Positions 20,590 to 34,879 are shown, numbered from the stretch's first letter. The stretch is DNA of 64,000 nucleotides from Romanomermis culicivorax (GCA_963922205.1 CAWUHX010000006.1:2525139-2589138), one strand, 5' to 3'. The notes: generated by a model not told the origin, from the sequence alone. Numbers and translations: made by a program.

Positions 20590-23500
20590 AAAATCTAACG
20601 TAGTTCCATATAAGTAAGAAGCGTCTCTTTTCGTCTCTTTTCGGCGATGTATGACAAGCCACCGCGCTTATACATTTCCAGCATATAATAAACATCGTTT
20701 GAGAAATCGTTTGGGTTAGATGAAAGTAGTTAAACGAATGACTGAGAAACCAGGCCCAGTAGTTTATCATTTCTTTAGATTAAGGAAATTTATAGCTTGA
20801 CTTTTTTCTGGTGCATTGATTAATCTTTAATAGTATATTCTTGTACTTCCAAAATGTAGGATTGGGAATAAATTTCGCCTACAACTCGGCCAGGGTAGAA
20901 GTGCCCTAAAAACTCTTATGACACTTCGGGTCAGTGAAATTTAGAAAATAGGAGGCCCTGGCTGACAGAAAGTTAAATACCCTGTCATCTCATTTACCCT
21001 CTAGATTTCACCTGATGCTTAGTCGATAACAGCAGTGGAAAGATTCTAACACTGTGCGACGACTCTTTTTGGGTATTCCTACAGCCAGTAGTAATAATCA
21101 GTGGCCCACAAGCCATAAGCAGGACTTGGTTAAGTTCGAACATTCTAAAATCATCATTTCCAATCCTGCCAGAAGGACTTTTTACGGTGCTGATCGACTA
21201 CAACTGTCGTTAGAATCCTGCTGAGGTCCCTCAAGCTACTCCACCTTGAAATTTAGAATTTGTAATCGTTGAGACTCGTAAGGATTCTGTGCCATCGCTA
21301 TAGTGGACCATCTTCTTGGTGCATTCTGGTTTAATTGTATAGGTCTCGATTTCAAGCTGCTTATCTTTTTGAATATGGAAAGCCACTCTATGAGTTTCAG
21401 TAGCACAGAAAACAAGTTTATTTCTTATTAGCTATTGATACTTCAGCAAATTGGCATGGGTTTGCTGACTTGATTAATTGATTGGGAGCCAACTGACAGC
21501 ATTACAGTTTTTGTCACAATTTGACCCGAATTTTGTCATCCTTTGCTCTTGAGATGTACGGCAATAATGATGACACATGGTATACTATGAGAAAATTTAA
21601 TTTCTCATTCTTTAAAATTCAAAAGCAAAAAACATATAGATTTGAAGGGTTATATGCATGCACTTGAAATTCCTACAAAAATCATGAAATTGTGAAAACT
21701 TTTGAGTGTTGCTTGTTAGATTTGGATTCAATGGATCTACCATACATCAGTTCCACAATCATCAGAACATCAGGAACTGCTGAAGTCAAGCAAGTAATCA
21801 CTCATAATCGAACATCCACTTTTCATTTAATATGAAGATCACTGAAAGCGGAAGCATTGATGAGCATTGCACACGAAACAAACGAACGACAAAGATTTTT
21901 CACACATAGTTCAGCAGTTTTTTCCACACTCAAAATCTGTGTATTACGCAAACCGAATTTGCTTCATGGTGTTTGTGATCAAGATTATCTTATTTGTTGC
22001 ACTACTATACATTAACCAAAGGGATATTTTTTACAGTAAGCGAAAATACTATTTTCGTGATTTGTATTTTTATAATGTTTTTGATAAGTAAACTGTTGAT
22101 GTAAGTAAAAAGCTAAATTAGCTGGGCTCGCGTAAATTTACTTAGTTAAGCGAATACAGCTATTCGAAAATCGGTGTACTTATCAGTCAATTATCCTGCT
22201 TTTTCAGCCAGAATAGTTCAAATTGTCGACATCCTCCAGTAGGAGATGGAAATTGATAGGAGCACTTTTAACACAAAGGACATCTTTCTTGGCCATATTT
22301 GTCGCCTAATTGCTCCAACGTTCCTTCGAGAAATTCGTATCTTTAAAGAGGAAATGAGAGTTCCTCATAACTATAGTTATCCTAATTTTTCCCAATTAGA
22401 CCTATTGCTTTAAATGTTGCAAAATTCTTACTCCCAAATTTCATCAAAGGTGAATTGATTCATATTCGGTGAATAAAATTTTGCATGTGAACGAACTTTA
22501 GTCGATTCCCTCTGTTTTTTCTGATCTTTTTCTTCAACTAATTATTTCGAGATGTGTGAGATTATTAACATTTGGCTACATCAGTTTTTTTATCAGATCG
22601 TAAACAAAAGTCTCTAGGAGCAATACGAAGCTTTTGTGCAGAAGATTTCATCGATTTTCTGATAAAGCGACCGTAGCAGAGTTGGGACAAGAATTTCATA
22701 ACCGAAATGAACAACATAATTATTATTCAGAAGAATCTTAAGTATGGACACACAAGCCCATGAGTTGTTTCCCGAGCAATGATTAGGTACTATTGTATAC
22801 GTTGATTTCCTCGACTCTATTCACAAGCATTACTCATCCAGTTATCTCTATCTGATATTCATTAAAAGCAGTTCGTCTTTCATTTTGTGTCTCTATTATT
22901 TCATAGATAGAACTCTCCAGATTTCCAAATAATCAAATTATGAAGAATAACTGAATGGAAGATGATTGTGATTCAACTGTATATTCCCCATAATAGTTTT
23001 TCTTCCAGTTTTTAGATGCATAAGAAAATATCTTTACGATTTTTAATGATATGGGGTTCAGCATAACAATAAATTTTTTGTGATGTTTACCTATCCACAT
23101 CGAATTTCCTCAGTGTTTTTACGCATTTGCTTTCAATGATTGCATTATATTCAACTACAGTCAGAATTACTGTAACCTTTCCCTCCTCTATGTCGTTATT
23201 ATAATTTTAAAAAAATACCTTTGAAGCATTTGTCTTCATGCTTCAGATCCTAGTAAAATGTCATAAGGACGTATTAACATTGAAGATTCAAATTCAACCC
23301 GACATTCATTTGAATCTGCATTACTTTTTACTGTGCAAACATTTTCAAGCCAACAACGCCAATTGAGTCTGACCTCTCAGATTGATCACAATATCTTTAG
23401 GTCTGTTTGAATCAAATCTATGGTGTTCTACATAGCTTATACTAGTTGCTATTCAGTTGGGAAAGAGTCTCTACTTACGCATTTAGACGTTTTGAAACAT

Positions 23501-26340
23501 TTTGCAAGTTTTTAACCTTGCATTTTTTTCAAAATTTCGTGACATATGATTGAGATCAGTTTTTCTAAATTTCATGAGTTTCTGAAAATATTAGTTTTAC
23601 AACAAAAAAATTACCAGCAGGACTTTCCAGGAGAGCTTCACAAGAAGCAGAGTTTCGAATTTGATAATTTAGCTTTTTCGAAATAATCTTGCACTTTACT
23701 CATCTTATATTTTTATCTTCAACCCATTTAGCGGGTCCACAAAAAAGGAAAAATCCATAAAAGCTCATTTTTCGAGGATTTTGAAACAACTTGTGAGTTG
23801 GATCTTAAATTGACTCGAATATTTCCCCATTGATATACTGGATATCATCAATTAATTAAAGAATGATTATTTTGTTTTGTATCGCGCACATATTCTGAAG
23901 ATCTGCTATAACTAACGTGGAGAATAATACTGCTAAAGCATTGGAAGTTATCAATTGTATGACTTCCAAAGTTGATCCTACTCACTACAAGCTCAAAACT
24001 TTCTGCGCAATTAGCTCAACAAAAGTGCGCAGTATCAACTCTTGGTTCAGGGATATTTGTATTACAGGACATCCCTAATATCAGATAATTTTGACATGCA
24101 GCTGAATCAAAAGAAACCTTCTTCAATGCGAAATCACACCGTTTTTATGATCCTGGATCAAATTGTGACTTATTTGTATTTCCTTTATTCGAAAAGATGT
24201 GGATGAATTGAATTTTTCCTTCGGATGCTACAGTGCTCAAAAGCCCAGTGTCTTTCACTCGGTGGGAAAAATCATTTAAAAATAGTGATTGTTTTAACTT
24301 GATCTGTAAGTATAGAAATAAGGGTAGAAATCCTTCATCTAATGCAGATTGAAACTCAAATGTGAGCACAATTAGTCCTACTCAAAGGTGAATCCGTTCA
24401 AAGAAACTAAAGTATATATTCAACCATATTTCCCGAAGAAACAAAGAACTAATTAACTTTTCCTGCAGCGGAATTAAATTTATGAATGTATATCTTTATC
24501 TGATGGAGTAGATCTACGCTCTATAAGCTGAAAAGTGGAGGGAAAACCTAATGGAATAATCGCATAGAGATTTCTAGTTGAAAAGATAAGGTTATATTGG
24601 TTCGACGACGAGACTTGGGAATTCGCCACCCAATCAGCTCATCTCTTGGACGGCATAGCACTCTCACTAGGGAAAGTGTAGTTCATGATACGCAATGTAT
24701 AGGTCGATCAATAATGTTATATTTGGAAAATGTGTGTGTTTGTTTTGGAAAACCAGAAAGCGCAGGGTTGTTTGTTAGCTGTTGCACAACTCTGATAGAA
24801 ATACACCGCAAGAAAAGTTCAGAAAGTCACTACATTCAAGGTTTTGGACCTAGGAGAAAAACAATTTTTTCACTTATAGGGAGATTTACTTGCACAAAAA
24901 TCAGTCGTTCTAAGGTTCAGTTGATCCGTTGAACTCTAATTGATTCCTAGTGCCAAACATTACTTTTGATGATTGTTTTTATGCACGTTATGAGCCAAAG
25001 TATTTGCGCTAACAGACTTACAGGAATTATTGTAGTCTAATACCTGGATTACATTCTTATGCTTTTAAAGCAGACTTATTCAACATTTTTTTGAAAAATG
25101 TTGCTACTGTTAACATTTTTTGGCGAGTCGCCATTTGCCTAGACTATTTTACCTGCCAAATATTGGGATAACTTAATGATATTCATGACCTCTTAAACAC
25201 CACGGATCCACTATTATTGAAAAATTTATAGTTTTTGATGCAATACTTTCAATTCATACTCACAATAGAAACTCTGGCTAACTTTTTTTTAAATCGCCGC
25301 GAAAATTGCCTACATCGTCTGAACCACTGTATCACTAGAAAAGTTTTTAATGAGAGTGAACACCATTAAACCTTCAGTCAGTTTTTTGATAAAATGGTCC
25401 TAAAATGAAAAATTATTTCAGTAGTTTAGAGTAAGCTTTTATTGTAGAATTTTTTCTGAAAAAATTACCGAAGTTTGGTTGAGTAATTCGGCAGAAAACT
25501 GATAATAACATGAAGTTTAGACGTATTCTGTATGATAGGAATCTCCGAAAAAACGATCAACTTTGAATTGAACTTATTCAATGAATACTTAATCTATTAG
25601 AATATGCTTAGTACCATTCGATAGTTCATTTATTCCCCTGCAGAGCGGTTTAAATTTTTGATGAATTTATCTCTTAAGTCTTCATTGAATAACAGAGAAC
25701 TATGAAACAAATTGTTTTCATCTTTTTGTGTGCATTTTCGACTGTTAATGACGTTTTCAAAAAATTTCCTCGTGTAATGTATGTATTTGACTCACCAAGC
25801 CCTACTGACTTTTTATGCCGATTTCAATGGTGCAAGATTCATGATCGTAGCTAAAAAATTAAACGAAAAACATTCCATTTCACAAAACCTGAAACTTCAA
25901 CTTTTCTGATTTTTCTTCGCCGGAGAGTGATTTATTTACAATACGTTAAGCATAATAGAAATTTTAGAATATCCTATTATAATTCGCAACCATTAAAACC
26001 GGGTTGGATCCCGTTTTGCTTTGACACAAGCGTCTAGACGACTAGGCATTGAAAATGCCAATTGTACGAGCAATGTTCCTTGGTTTTGGGAAATCGAATG
26101 TATTTTGTCTATTTTTCAACTACGACCATAGAACAGTTTGAATCAACATAAAAAACTAATTAAGGTCAATTAATCAAAAGTATAAATTCTAGCGGAAACA
26201 TTTTCGTGAAACGAAGAAACGCACAAGAAGATTTAAAAAAATGTTTCGTAATTTTCTGCCATTTAGTATAAATTCGTGGAACAAATTCGTAAACATTATT
26301 AATCGCTTTGCAAGAAAATGAAAAATGAGCTACCGAATGG
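20590..26340. other. AT-rich intergenic sequence, no gene seen
   Basis: Nothing coding, no RNA gene and no clear repeat was found. The longest frame (24597-24932, plus) has no homology I recognise and no flanking splice signals. Confidence 0.45.
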
Positions 26341-26352
26341 TATCTAGCATAT

Positions 26353-26732
26353 GTTGAAGGGCTTCCTGGGTGGCGCCCTAGCTGTCCCACCATTGGCCAA
26401 TGTCGGGGTAGGTGTAACCATCCCGACCAGGGCTCAACAAAAATGGCCGGGTTCGGCACCCGTGGATTGGCTACAACATCAATCCTACGGGTGGAATGTT
26501 GTATGTTGCCATACAACATCCCTCCCCCCTTGGAGCAACAGGGGGGCCCCTGGTACGGTCACCAGCGTTGAAGGGCTTCCTGGGTGGCGCCGTAGCTGTC
26601 CCACCATTGGCCAATGTCGGGGTAGGTGTAACCATCCCGACCAGGGCTCAACAAAAATGGCCGGGTTCGGCACCCGTGGATTGGCTACAACATCAATCCT
26701 ACGGGTGGAATGTTGTATGTTGCCATACAACA
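26353..26732 (+). repeat. Two near-identical ~165-bp units, 214-bp period
   Basis: Units start at 26353 and 26567 (GTTGAAGGGCTTCCTGGGTG) and both end GTTGCCATACAAC. They are almost identical. A 48-bp linker (CTTGGAGCAACAGGGGGGCC and on) separates them and is itself part of the family, since it also follows the diverged copy at 8.3 kb. The sequence CATAT flanks both sides of the pair (26348-26352; 26733-26737), a possible 5-bp target duplication. The word GGGTTCGGCACCCGTGG resembles a Pol III B box, so a SINE origin is possible. The open frames across it on both strands are not genes. Confidence 0.8.
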
Positions 26733-26739
26733 CATATCG

Positions 26740-28315
26740 TAATTGATTGAGTATTCATTGAATAAACTTAACTCAAAGTTAATCAATTTTTTTCGGGCAA
26801 TCTAGCTTTAAAAAACGTTTCGAAACTTTGCTTTCCAGTTAATTATTAATAAATATTTCAAGAAGAACGAACTATATAACAACCTCTGAATTTGTGTAAA
26901 TGATATGCAGTGGTGAGGAGTTCTGAAACACGATACAGTCTTGTTGAACAATCCCAAATCTTACACATCTGTCTATGTGGTCTCAAAGGATTAGACTTCG
27001 AATTTCTTCAAGATGGTGTGAATCGTGACGCTCCAAAGAACAAAAAATTGACGATAGTTCCCTCACCTCGGTCAAGAGCGTGACTTTTTATTCGATCTTT
27101 CTAATCTTTCATGATTCCTTTTATGATTCCTTATTAAACGTACGCCTTTGCGGCTTGCATTCACACTTTTTGCTTCTTCTATTAATTTAGTCATTCTGTT
27201 GATGATAAGGGTAAATCAACTTGCGCCCGCAAGCCTTACCCTTATACGAAAACCTACATATGCACGATCCACGCATACGCAAATTAGCTCCCTCATCCTC
27301 TAACGAATCTGCTCTGCGCTAGCAATGTTTGTTATTCTAGACCTGAAGATTTTTTCTTCTGTCATTTCTCTGCAGTCTAAACAAATGCTGAGCTGTTCAT
27401 TTGCATAAAATTTCGAGGAAAAGTGAGTAAACGGTCTACCGTTTCCCGTACACGGATGCTGAAATTTCGCTTTTGGCTTTGAGATTAGCGAAATATAAGA
27501 TACAAGTTCATGTTAGGATTGGCCTTAGCTACGTGGGTCTGTAGTGATTTTTCCACCATGTTGAATTAGCCACCGGGTTTTTGTAGGTAGTGTTGATGCA
27601 GCTAATAGCGTGGTTCTTCCACTGAGGTTTTTCAGCCACTGTCTCAGTACAGTCAACTTTCTTTTTCTATTACTCTATTTCTATTATATTAAAATCCAGC
27701 ATGTTTAACAATAAAATTGATCAAGAAAAACACTATGTGCGTTCAGAAGGATAATTCTGAAAATTACTTCATTAACCGGGTTTTGATAGTCTCCCTTTCC
27801 GTTTCCTAATTTGTACGAGTTTTGCTATAGCAACATATTATAAAAACTGATTTGGAAAAAATTTATAAAACACAAGCATTGCTTTATTAAGCTTTTGAGG
27901 ATATGCTGTTTTTCTTAACAAGAAAAATTCACGAAACGGGTAACAATGGATCAATTATCGAATACTTCTATTCCATGAGCTGCCGAAATGTGGATGTTGA
28001 CCGCCTCTCGTATCCTAATTCATCTAGATTTTCAAAGCGAGATGGTCATCCACATTTAAAATCGAAAACTTTTCCTTGAAATTCAAATAAATGATATTAT
28101 AAAGTGCTGCTAGATTAAATGTAGCATGTCAAAGCTCTTTGTCTTTCCTCGATCCACAGTCATGAAGACTGTGCTCAATGATTGATTTTTTATTGTTTTC
28201 ATTAGCAGATATTTTCAAATACGACATTTTACTCACAACCTAATTATCGTATACAGTTAGACCATTATGCACCATGAAAATCTATTTTAATAACAAATAC
28301 ATTGTTCGCTAACAC
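26740..28315. other. AT-rich sequence with one hairpin
   Basis: A hairpin-capable sequence lies at 27206-27247 (ATAAGGGTAAATCAACTTGCG / CGCAAGCCTTACCCTTAT, loop CCC). No gene is visible. Confidence 0.35.
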
Positions 28316-30095
28316 CTATAGTCTGTTTTCCTTGAAATTCTTGTAAAAGAAAACGGTGAATAGCAAGTACAATTTGATATTTTCACGATTCTCTGCTTAA
28401 TCATACTCAACTAATTTTCAACCTTTTTATGAGAAAAAAATTCTACCTTGAAAACTTTGTCTAAACAGTTTCGACGACAGTGTTATGTCGTTTTCCTATA
28501 TACAAGCATTTTATAAAAAAACAGATAAAAGACTGTTATATTAAAATAACATTGACTTTGAGAATTGATTGTGTTTGGACTTTCGCTGTTGGAGTTTGCA
28601 TGCATTTTTAGCGAGCCTTTGGAATTTCCTCCATGATTTTTTAACAAAGCATTTTTCAAACACGAGATTCATGGTTTTTGGGAAACCAATTGAAATAAAC
28701 TATCGACAGCTACACTACCGTACTCATGTGCGCGAAATCATGTTATAGTGCAATCGATTGCCCACCACAACCTGACTAATGTTACACTAAACACTGCCTA
28801 TAGGCCTCCTTTACGCCAAAATTTGCATAAATATGACAAACAATCCGAAGTTTACCTATACTAGAAATGTCACAAAGAAGGAAAAGCGGAAAATCGCTTT
28901 TGAATTTCGATTTTTAGCGCATTTGTGCATATGAATACGACAGGTTCTCTCGTTAGAAATACTGTCAAGAGGACTATATCTTCCTTTTCTGAAAAATTTA
29001 TGTATGATTCTATGAAAAATTTCCTGCAAATGCAGGAGTTATGCAAATTATGCAAATTAAAAGTATCACTCAGATACACAAGCATCAGTCATTTTGGAAA
29101 AACATTCAATACAGTATATTCGGCTCATAATCTAAACAGTCTCTTTTTCCTAAATATTTCAACGTAACAAAACTGGAAAGCAAGTTCTGTTTCATTTATT
29201 CACGCTGCTTTTTGCATTCCTTCTTTTTGATTTTTTTCTGCTGAACCAAATGCCACATGGTTTGGGAAATTTGGGAGCCCGCTCTGCTACCTTCGTTAAT
29301 ATTTTGAGTGAAAAAATTTGTAGTCAACGTTTTTTTGGCTGAAGATTTTTAGTCTAAAAATCGGTAATGAGTTTTTTTGTTATTTCTCACGAGGAACATT
29401 TCTGGAATCCATGAACGTCTGACATTTTTACTCTGGCTTATATTTCAAACGGTCAGCAAGGTGTGGCTAACACTTGTGTTTGAATCTGTCTTTAAACGTG
29501 TTCTACCTGAAACAACTAGCGCCTATGTGCTTAAAAATAATGAATATTCATTATCTATATCGTCAAAATAGTCGAAAATTGAAAGTGTGTTCATTTCTCT
29601 GTTCTCCAAAAATTTTCACAGGATAGGCATGAGAATCCAAAACTCAAATATTATAAGTATAGAATTCAAAAATATCTGGAAGACATTTCGAGGTTTATAA
29701 AAATGTTTAAATTCACCAAGTTGATCATCCTTTCATCATATTTTATTAATTTTCCAATAAATTTGAGGAATTTGTGCATGCCCATTCTCTAGCATAACTT
29801 ATCTTTGAAATCTTCACAACAAAATTACCAAATTATCTTACATTGCTGTAGTAAACATCATACTCCGAAACATTGTACCTCTCGTTCATGCTTGTGGCTA
29901 ACATCAAATACAACGATCATGAAATTTTCGATTCTACGAATCAGTTTTCCATGTTCAATTGAAGTGGAACGATCATTAGTGTCAAGAAATGATACCCGCA
30001 AAGAAACGTCTTCCGATGGTAATTCTGAAATTTATCATGTGACAGAGCATCAGGCACTCTTTCCAGGAAAATAAAATTTTCAAAAACAGACTATA
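28316..30095. repeat. Possible element bounded by CTATAGTCTG ends
   Basis: The left boundary CTATAGTCTGTTTTCCTTGA and right boundary AAAATTTTCAAAAACAGACTATA are inverted. Similar ends bound the clearer element at 61546-62097. Only about 20 bp match, so these may be two separate fragments. No coding sequence is recognised inside. Confidence 0.35.
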
Positions 30096-30099
30096 AGTC

Positions 30100-32220
30100 G
30101 GTTATGACATGAGGCCTGCTCACGAGCTTGTGAAGTATTTTTCAGATCTTAGTGGCCTCTGTCGAATCAGCTTTCCGCATGTTTGAATCAATCGTAGTTG
30201 ATGTGATCAAGTAAAGGTGTATCTAAAACATAAACTACCTCTATGCAAATTTTGGTGTAAAAAAGCCCATGAGAGAAACGACTTATGTTACATTACTGAG
30301 CTCGCTTCGGGCTATCACATGCACTATAACTTGTTCCATATTAGAATTTTTGGAAAACAATTCCCTGAGATGAGAAACTTGGGGACATTAATTTTCATTA
30401 TTGAATGTCCGTTTGCACTACTTTGACTCAAAGAATATGATAATCAGCAAAAATCAGATTGGACAAGCGTTCAGGGAGTTAGGCCTCACTCGGAAAGAGT
30501 TTGAATGCAGTAAGATAGCTTTTTGACGCCCATCCAAACAGTGGATCCTCAAGACGAGCATGATTTTTTTATTCCACAAATCGGGTATCAATCAATAGAT
30601 CTCATTGGTATCTACCCAAAAATGCAATTCAAAATAGTTTATCTCTTTTTTTGACGCAGTTAATGATAGTTAACGTTTGCTTGGCCTGCTAAGAAGTTTC
30701 TTTGTTGCTGAAGTAATCAGCCTCATTATCCTTCCTAATAGTCGATGAACCGAGAAATTTGAATAAAAACTGCTCATTAGCTTCCTCGTTATTTTCTAAC
30801 ATGTGATTCTTATCTGCCATTGATTTCAATTTCGTTTGTCCCTTTTCTTCATAAATCAAAACATGCGCGTTGCTGTTTTTTGATAGCTATCCGCTGCTTG
30901 TTCAGTAAAGTTGATCATTAATAAAGAGCAATAAACGCTCACTCACACGGGCATTTACAAGCATACGCATGGCTAAAGCCGAAAATTGATTCAATTTTAA
31001 TTAGAAACGCAAAAAATTGTAAGATATCTGCTCCTAGCCTGAAAATATATTCGCTCATTCTTTTTCGAAGATTCTTTTTTGTGCCAAAAGGAATTGATGG
31101 TAATCCTGCTGCCACAGCTCTTTTTGGACGTGTGTGAGTGTTTTTTCTTTTTTTTTCTCTTATGAATAGATTATTTTTGCGTGGGCTTTCCGGAATTAGT
31201 TTCTGTAAGAAAACATTGCCCCCATGAGCGGTGCTTCTCAGAAGAAAGTTTCCCAGAGCGGTGTGCGATGGTTATCTTTCGCCTCCGATTTTTCGCCTCC
31301 TTATTTCTTATTTTTGTAATTTTTCGTATGCGTTATCAAAGACAAATTTATATATCCGACATTCCCCTTTTAACTGTTATATATAATTAAAAATCTAATA
31401 GATGCAATTGTCTGTTCTTGAGATACCGTTCATATTTTAAATCCACTTTTTCTTATAATGGAAAAAATTATTAAATTAAAGATGATATCGAAGAAAATCC
31501 TGTTACTAACATTCTGGATTTTTGTAGTGTTTCCTCCAGGATCTGAGTTTTTTCGAGTTTCTCTATTTATACATCATACCCTTTTAAAGCACATTAGCAT
31601 CAAACTCATGGAAATACCCTAATTTTATCAGCGTGAAAATGCAGTTTTCAAATTTCCACAATAGTCATTATTTTTCTCCTGCAGAATTTGTGTTTGAATA
31701 CATAACTTTCATATTGTATTCTTTCTGCATCAAACGATTTTGATTTGTCAAGTTCAGAATTCCAGACTATCATGTTTTTCATTGAACATCGAAACGGGAG
31801 GTACAACAAGTATAATTTGAGGAGTGAGAAGCACCTAGAAAACTTTATAAAACATCGGCATCAAGCAAAATTTATCATAAATTATTTCAACTACACCAAC
31901 TGTGACTTGTCTAAAATTGGGGATACAAAATTTTTAATCTATCTTCGTAGATGTCGCAAGTAGATTGATGCTCAATTATCCGCGATTTGAAACAGGAAAT
32001 TACTGTTTGTTATTATGCTCCCACACTGACAAACGGATTCCATTGTATGTTTTTCAGTTGGGAACAGTCAAATTAGTGAGAATCAAATCATTCACGCATC
32101 AATCTTCCATGTTCAACTTTTCTCTCTGACGAACTTGCTCTTGTTATAATGGCCCGATTCTCCTATCACTTCCTCTCAGCTCATGCTTCACTTCACCATG
32201 TCAATGCGTTTTACAAACTA
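30100..32220. other. AT-rich sequence, no gene seen
   Basis: Open frames at 30217-30426, 31181-31390 and 31745-31963 (plus) are short, start without splice or promoter context, and match nothing I recognise. Confidence 0.4.
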
Positions 32221-32221
32221 C

Positions 32222-32335
32222 CTGTTGGTCGTGTGTCCGCCTTGTAAGCAGAAAGTCAAGGGTTCAATTCCCTTGTCATTTTTATGTATCAGATTTGTGG
32301 ATTTTGGTATATGACATGTTTATCGCATGCTAGAA
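32222..32335 (+). mobile_element. tRNA-Thr-derived SINE copy
   Basis: The tRNA-like part retains GCCTTGTAAGCAGAAAGTC (Thr TGT-type loop) and a good B box GGGTTCAATTCCC, followed by TTTTT. The body CAGATTTGTGGATTTTGGTA-TATGACATG matches CACATGGATTTGGGCATACG-ACATG of the 15.8-kb copy. The D-arm is decayed (TGTTGGTCGTGTGTCCG). Confidence 0.6.
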
Positions 32336-33389
32336 AGCTCGATGAAAGATCTTCAGGCGTGTGTCATTCAGAATATTTGTTCGATGCTTTCAGGATGGCA
32401 ATAAATACCTTCGATTGTAACAGTGGTTCGGCATATGGTATCCAGAAATCACTTTTGACACAAAACATACTCTAAAATTGATTAATTTCTGTGATTTCTT
32501 GCAGTCGTACCAACATATTTCGTATGTTAGTCTATTCATCAATAGTAATGGAGCTTTCCTTTGATTTGGTCTAGTGTTAAGCGAAAAGTTTTGCATGGCA
32601 AAGAGATATGCAAATTCAAGACGCTTAATGATAAACATTATTGCAGCCTCTCATTGCTTTAGTAGGTACCATATTCGAAAACATTCCCGAACCACGTTGA
32701 TCTGACCAATCTCTGCATTGTAATGGCGAATGATCTCAAAATTGCATAAATTTTTCAATTATGAAAAGGTCAAGAGCAGACAACCAAATGTCTGTTCACT
32801 TACATCGCAGACTTATTATTATATGCTCAACCTCCGGCCACCTCCTGCTTCGGTAATGCTCTGTACATAATTATTTTCCTTAATTATTTATCGGCCATGC
32901 ACAACATCCCTACGTTGTCGATTTTGACTTTACCATCAAGGACCAACAGTATCGTTGCAACAGGATACCAATAAAACTTCAATTCTGTCTGGTACTTGAC
33001 CCTGGGATATTGGGACTTATTTATATACACTCAAACCGACTGAGCCAATGGCAGTCGTGCTCTCGTTTGCAACATACAGTTCAAAATTGGCACGGTTGGT
33101 CTGGTCAATCTCCATATGCCCCATTGAGGAATTTTACAGACCCTCAAGAGCCACCAGGACTGAAGCTACGTCCTCCCATTACCCGAAATTTTAGTAATAC
33201 TTAAGCTCGCTCCTGGGCAGGCACCCGGAACTTTGATGCTAACGTAGCATGCTTTAGCTGTTGTGTAAATGGATGTTATACCATCGGCTAACCGTCCTGG
33301 GTTTCATACTTCAGGATAACTACAAACATGTAGTTACCCTGATGCAATTTGGACAAAAAAAGAGTAATGAAACCTGACGTAGGAAATTA

Positions 33390-33460
33390 TACTCATATTC
33401 CACCCGTTTGATGTTTCATTAAGTCCACGGGTTCCGAACCCGGCACTTTTGTTGACCAAC
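33390..33460 (-). repeat. Fragment of the 26.4-kb repeat family, inverted
   Basis: ATATTCCACCCGTTTGATGT, then TCCACGGGTTCCGAACCCGG and CACTTTTGTTGACC, match the reverse complement of the 26353-26732 unit in order (CATTCCACCCGTAGGATTGA, TCCACGGGTGCCGAACCCGG, TTTTTGTTGAGC). Confidence 0.65.
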
Positions 33461-33629
33461 AGCAGCAAAAATGTCTAGGCACTTCTCGTTGCCTTCTTAG
33501 CTATGTCAGAGGGCCTGATCTTTGACTCTGTCATTATTCCTTTTATTTACTCTATCGGTCTTTGTGTGAGAAGAAGGTATTGCCATTAATGTGGAATAGC
33601 ATCCATGGTGGCGCTGGAACTGGGTTCTA

Positions 33630-34874
33630 GGACAATTCGCCCCTGAGCAATTCGCCCCAAGTAATTCGCCCGCCCCTAGTATTTGACCCTTGGTACTAAT
33701 ATCTTACCTAGGTTTTAGATTTGAAAGCAACTCCATGCTATGTTATGTAATATATTTTCAGACATTTCCCCCATTAGATAACCATATTTTATGTTAAGCA
33801 TAATGGAGATGAAAAGATGATTTTTCACTTCGCCCTGTCTCCTCTGTTTCTTTTTTACTCTTTTTTACATTGTTTTTTCTTTTCTTTTCTGGTTTCATAC
33901 ATATTTTCCTTTTCCAGCTTCATTTCTTGTGATTTTTTATCGGGATCTATAGACAGCAATTAAGAGTTTTACAAAGCATCACAATTATTTTACGTGTGAC
34001 TCTATCGTGTTCTTCCCTATCTTTTTAGTGACAACTTTGCAGTGTATCAAAAGCAAAAAAGAAATAAAAAGAATAAAAATACAAAACAGAAGAAAAATAT
34101 GAAGGAAAAAGGAAGAAAACGAAAATGAGTAGGAAAGTAATGAAAAAATATAGAATAGGAAACTAAACAAGAAAGAAGAAAAAGAAAAAAGAGGAATACA
34201 AGAAAGAAAATTAAACGAAAAAAGGAACAAAGCGCAGAAAAAACAAATGCAGATCGAAGAACCCTCAGACTAAAATTTCGCATGGTTACTGGGGATTGGG
34301 ACACCATCATTACAAACTTAAAAAAATATGAATTTGTAAATTGCCAGCGTTGAGATTTTTCACACATTTTTGGTCGAAATTGATCATTTTCAACCAGTTG
34401 AGCTTAAGCTGCGAGCCTTCGTTTTGAATTCGAAGCCACACATTTTGTTTCAAGTGCAAATAAACAACCAGTCACTTCAATTCCAGGGAACTATTGCTCA
34501 AATGCATATATTGCTGACTGTACGAGTAAAAGAGGCTTATGCTGACTTAGTACTAACTGCACGAATAAAAAATCATTCAAGGAAAATTTAAAAAAAGGTT
34601 TGTGGACCTGGAACATTGTTGTAGATTTTTTTTTGTTGAACATAATACTTTACTCTGCAAGCAGAATTAATGAATAAACATGCTATTTCGGCTAGGAAAA
34701 ATCTCTAATAGGTTTTCTGTAGAAATGCGTATTACATTACTGCTAACAACTTAGTGGAATTATTTTTAAATCTGAATTTTTTAATTGAAAAACATTGAAT
34801 TGGGAATCAATTACTGGGTGCGAATTGTGGGGGCGAATTGTCCGGGTGTGAGCCGCAGTGGGGGCGAATTGTCC
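33630..34874. mobile_element. Foldback element with GGACAATTCGCCCC ends
   Basis: The left end GGACAATTCGCCCCTGAGCA continues with further AATTCGCCCC units. The right end holds GGGGGCGAATTG twice, ending GGGGGCGAATTGTCC. The ends are inverted and built of repeated AATTCGCCC modules. The interior is AT-rich and includes a strongly purine-skewed stretch (34055-34245). No transposase frame is seen, and a target duplication is not obvious. Confidence 0.7.
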
Positions 34875-34879
34875 GTATC

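Noticed and set aside
24597..24932. 111-aa frame in the gene-poor 20-26 kb region
   Set aside because: No recognisable motif and no support from neighbours.
26166..26750. Similar predicted proteins on both strands at 26.2-26.7 kb
   Set aside because: Their similarity comes from the tandem DNA repeat, both strands are open, and composition is repeat-like.
34047..34367. Phe/Ser-rich minus-strand frames
   Set aside because: They result from a purine-rich tract on the plus strand inside a foldback element.
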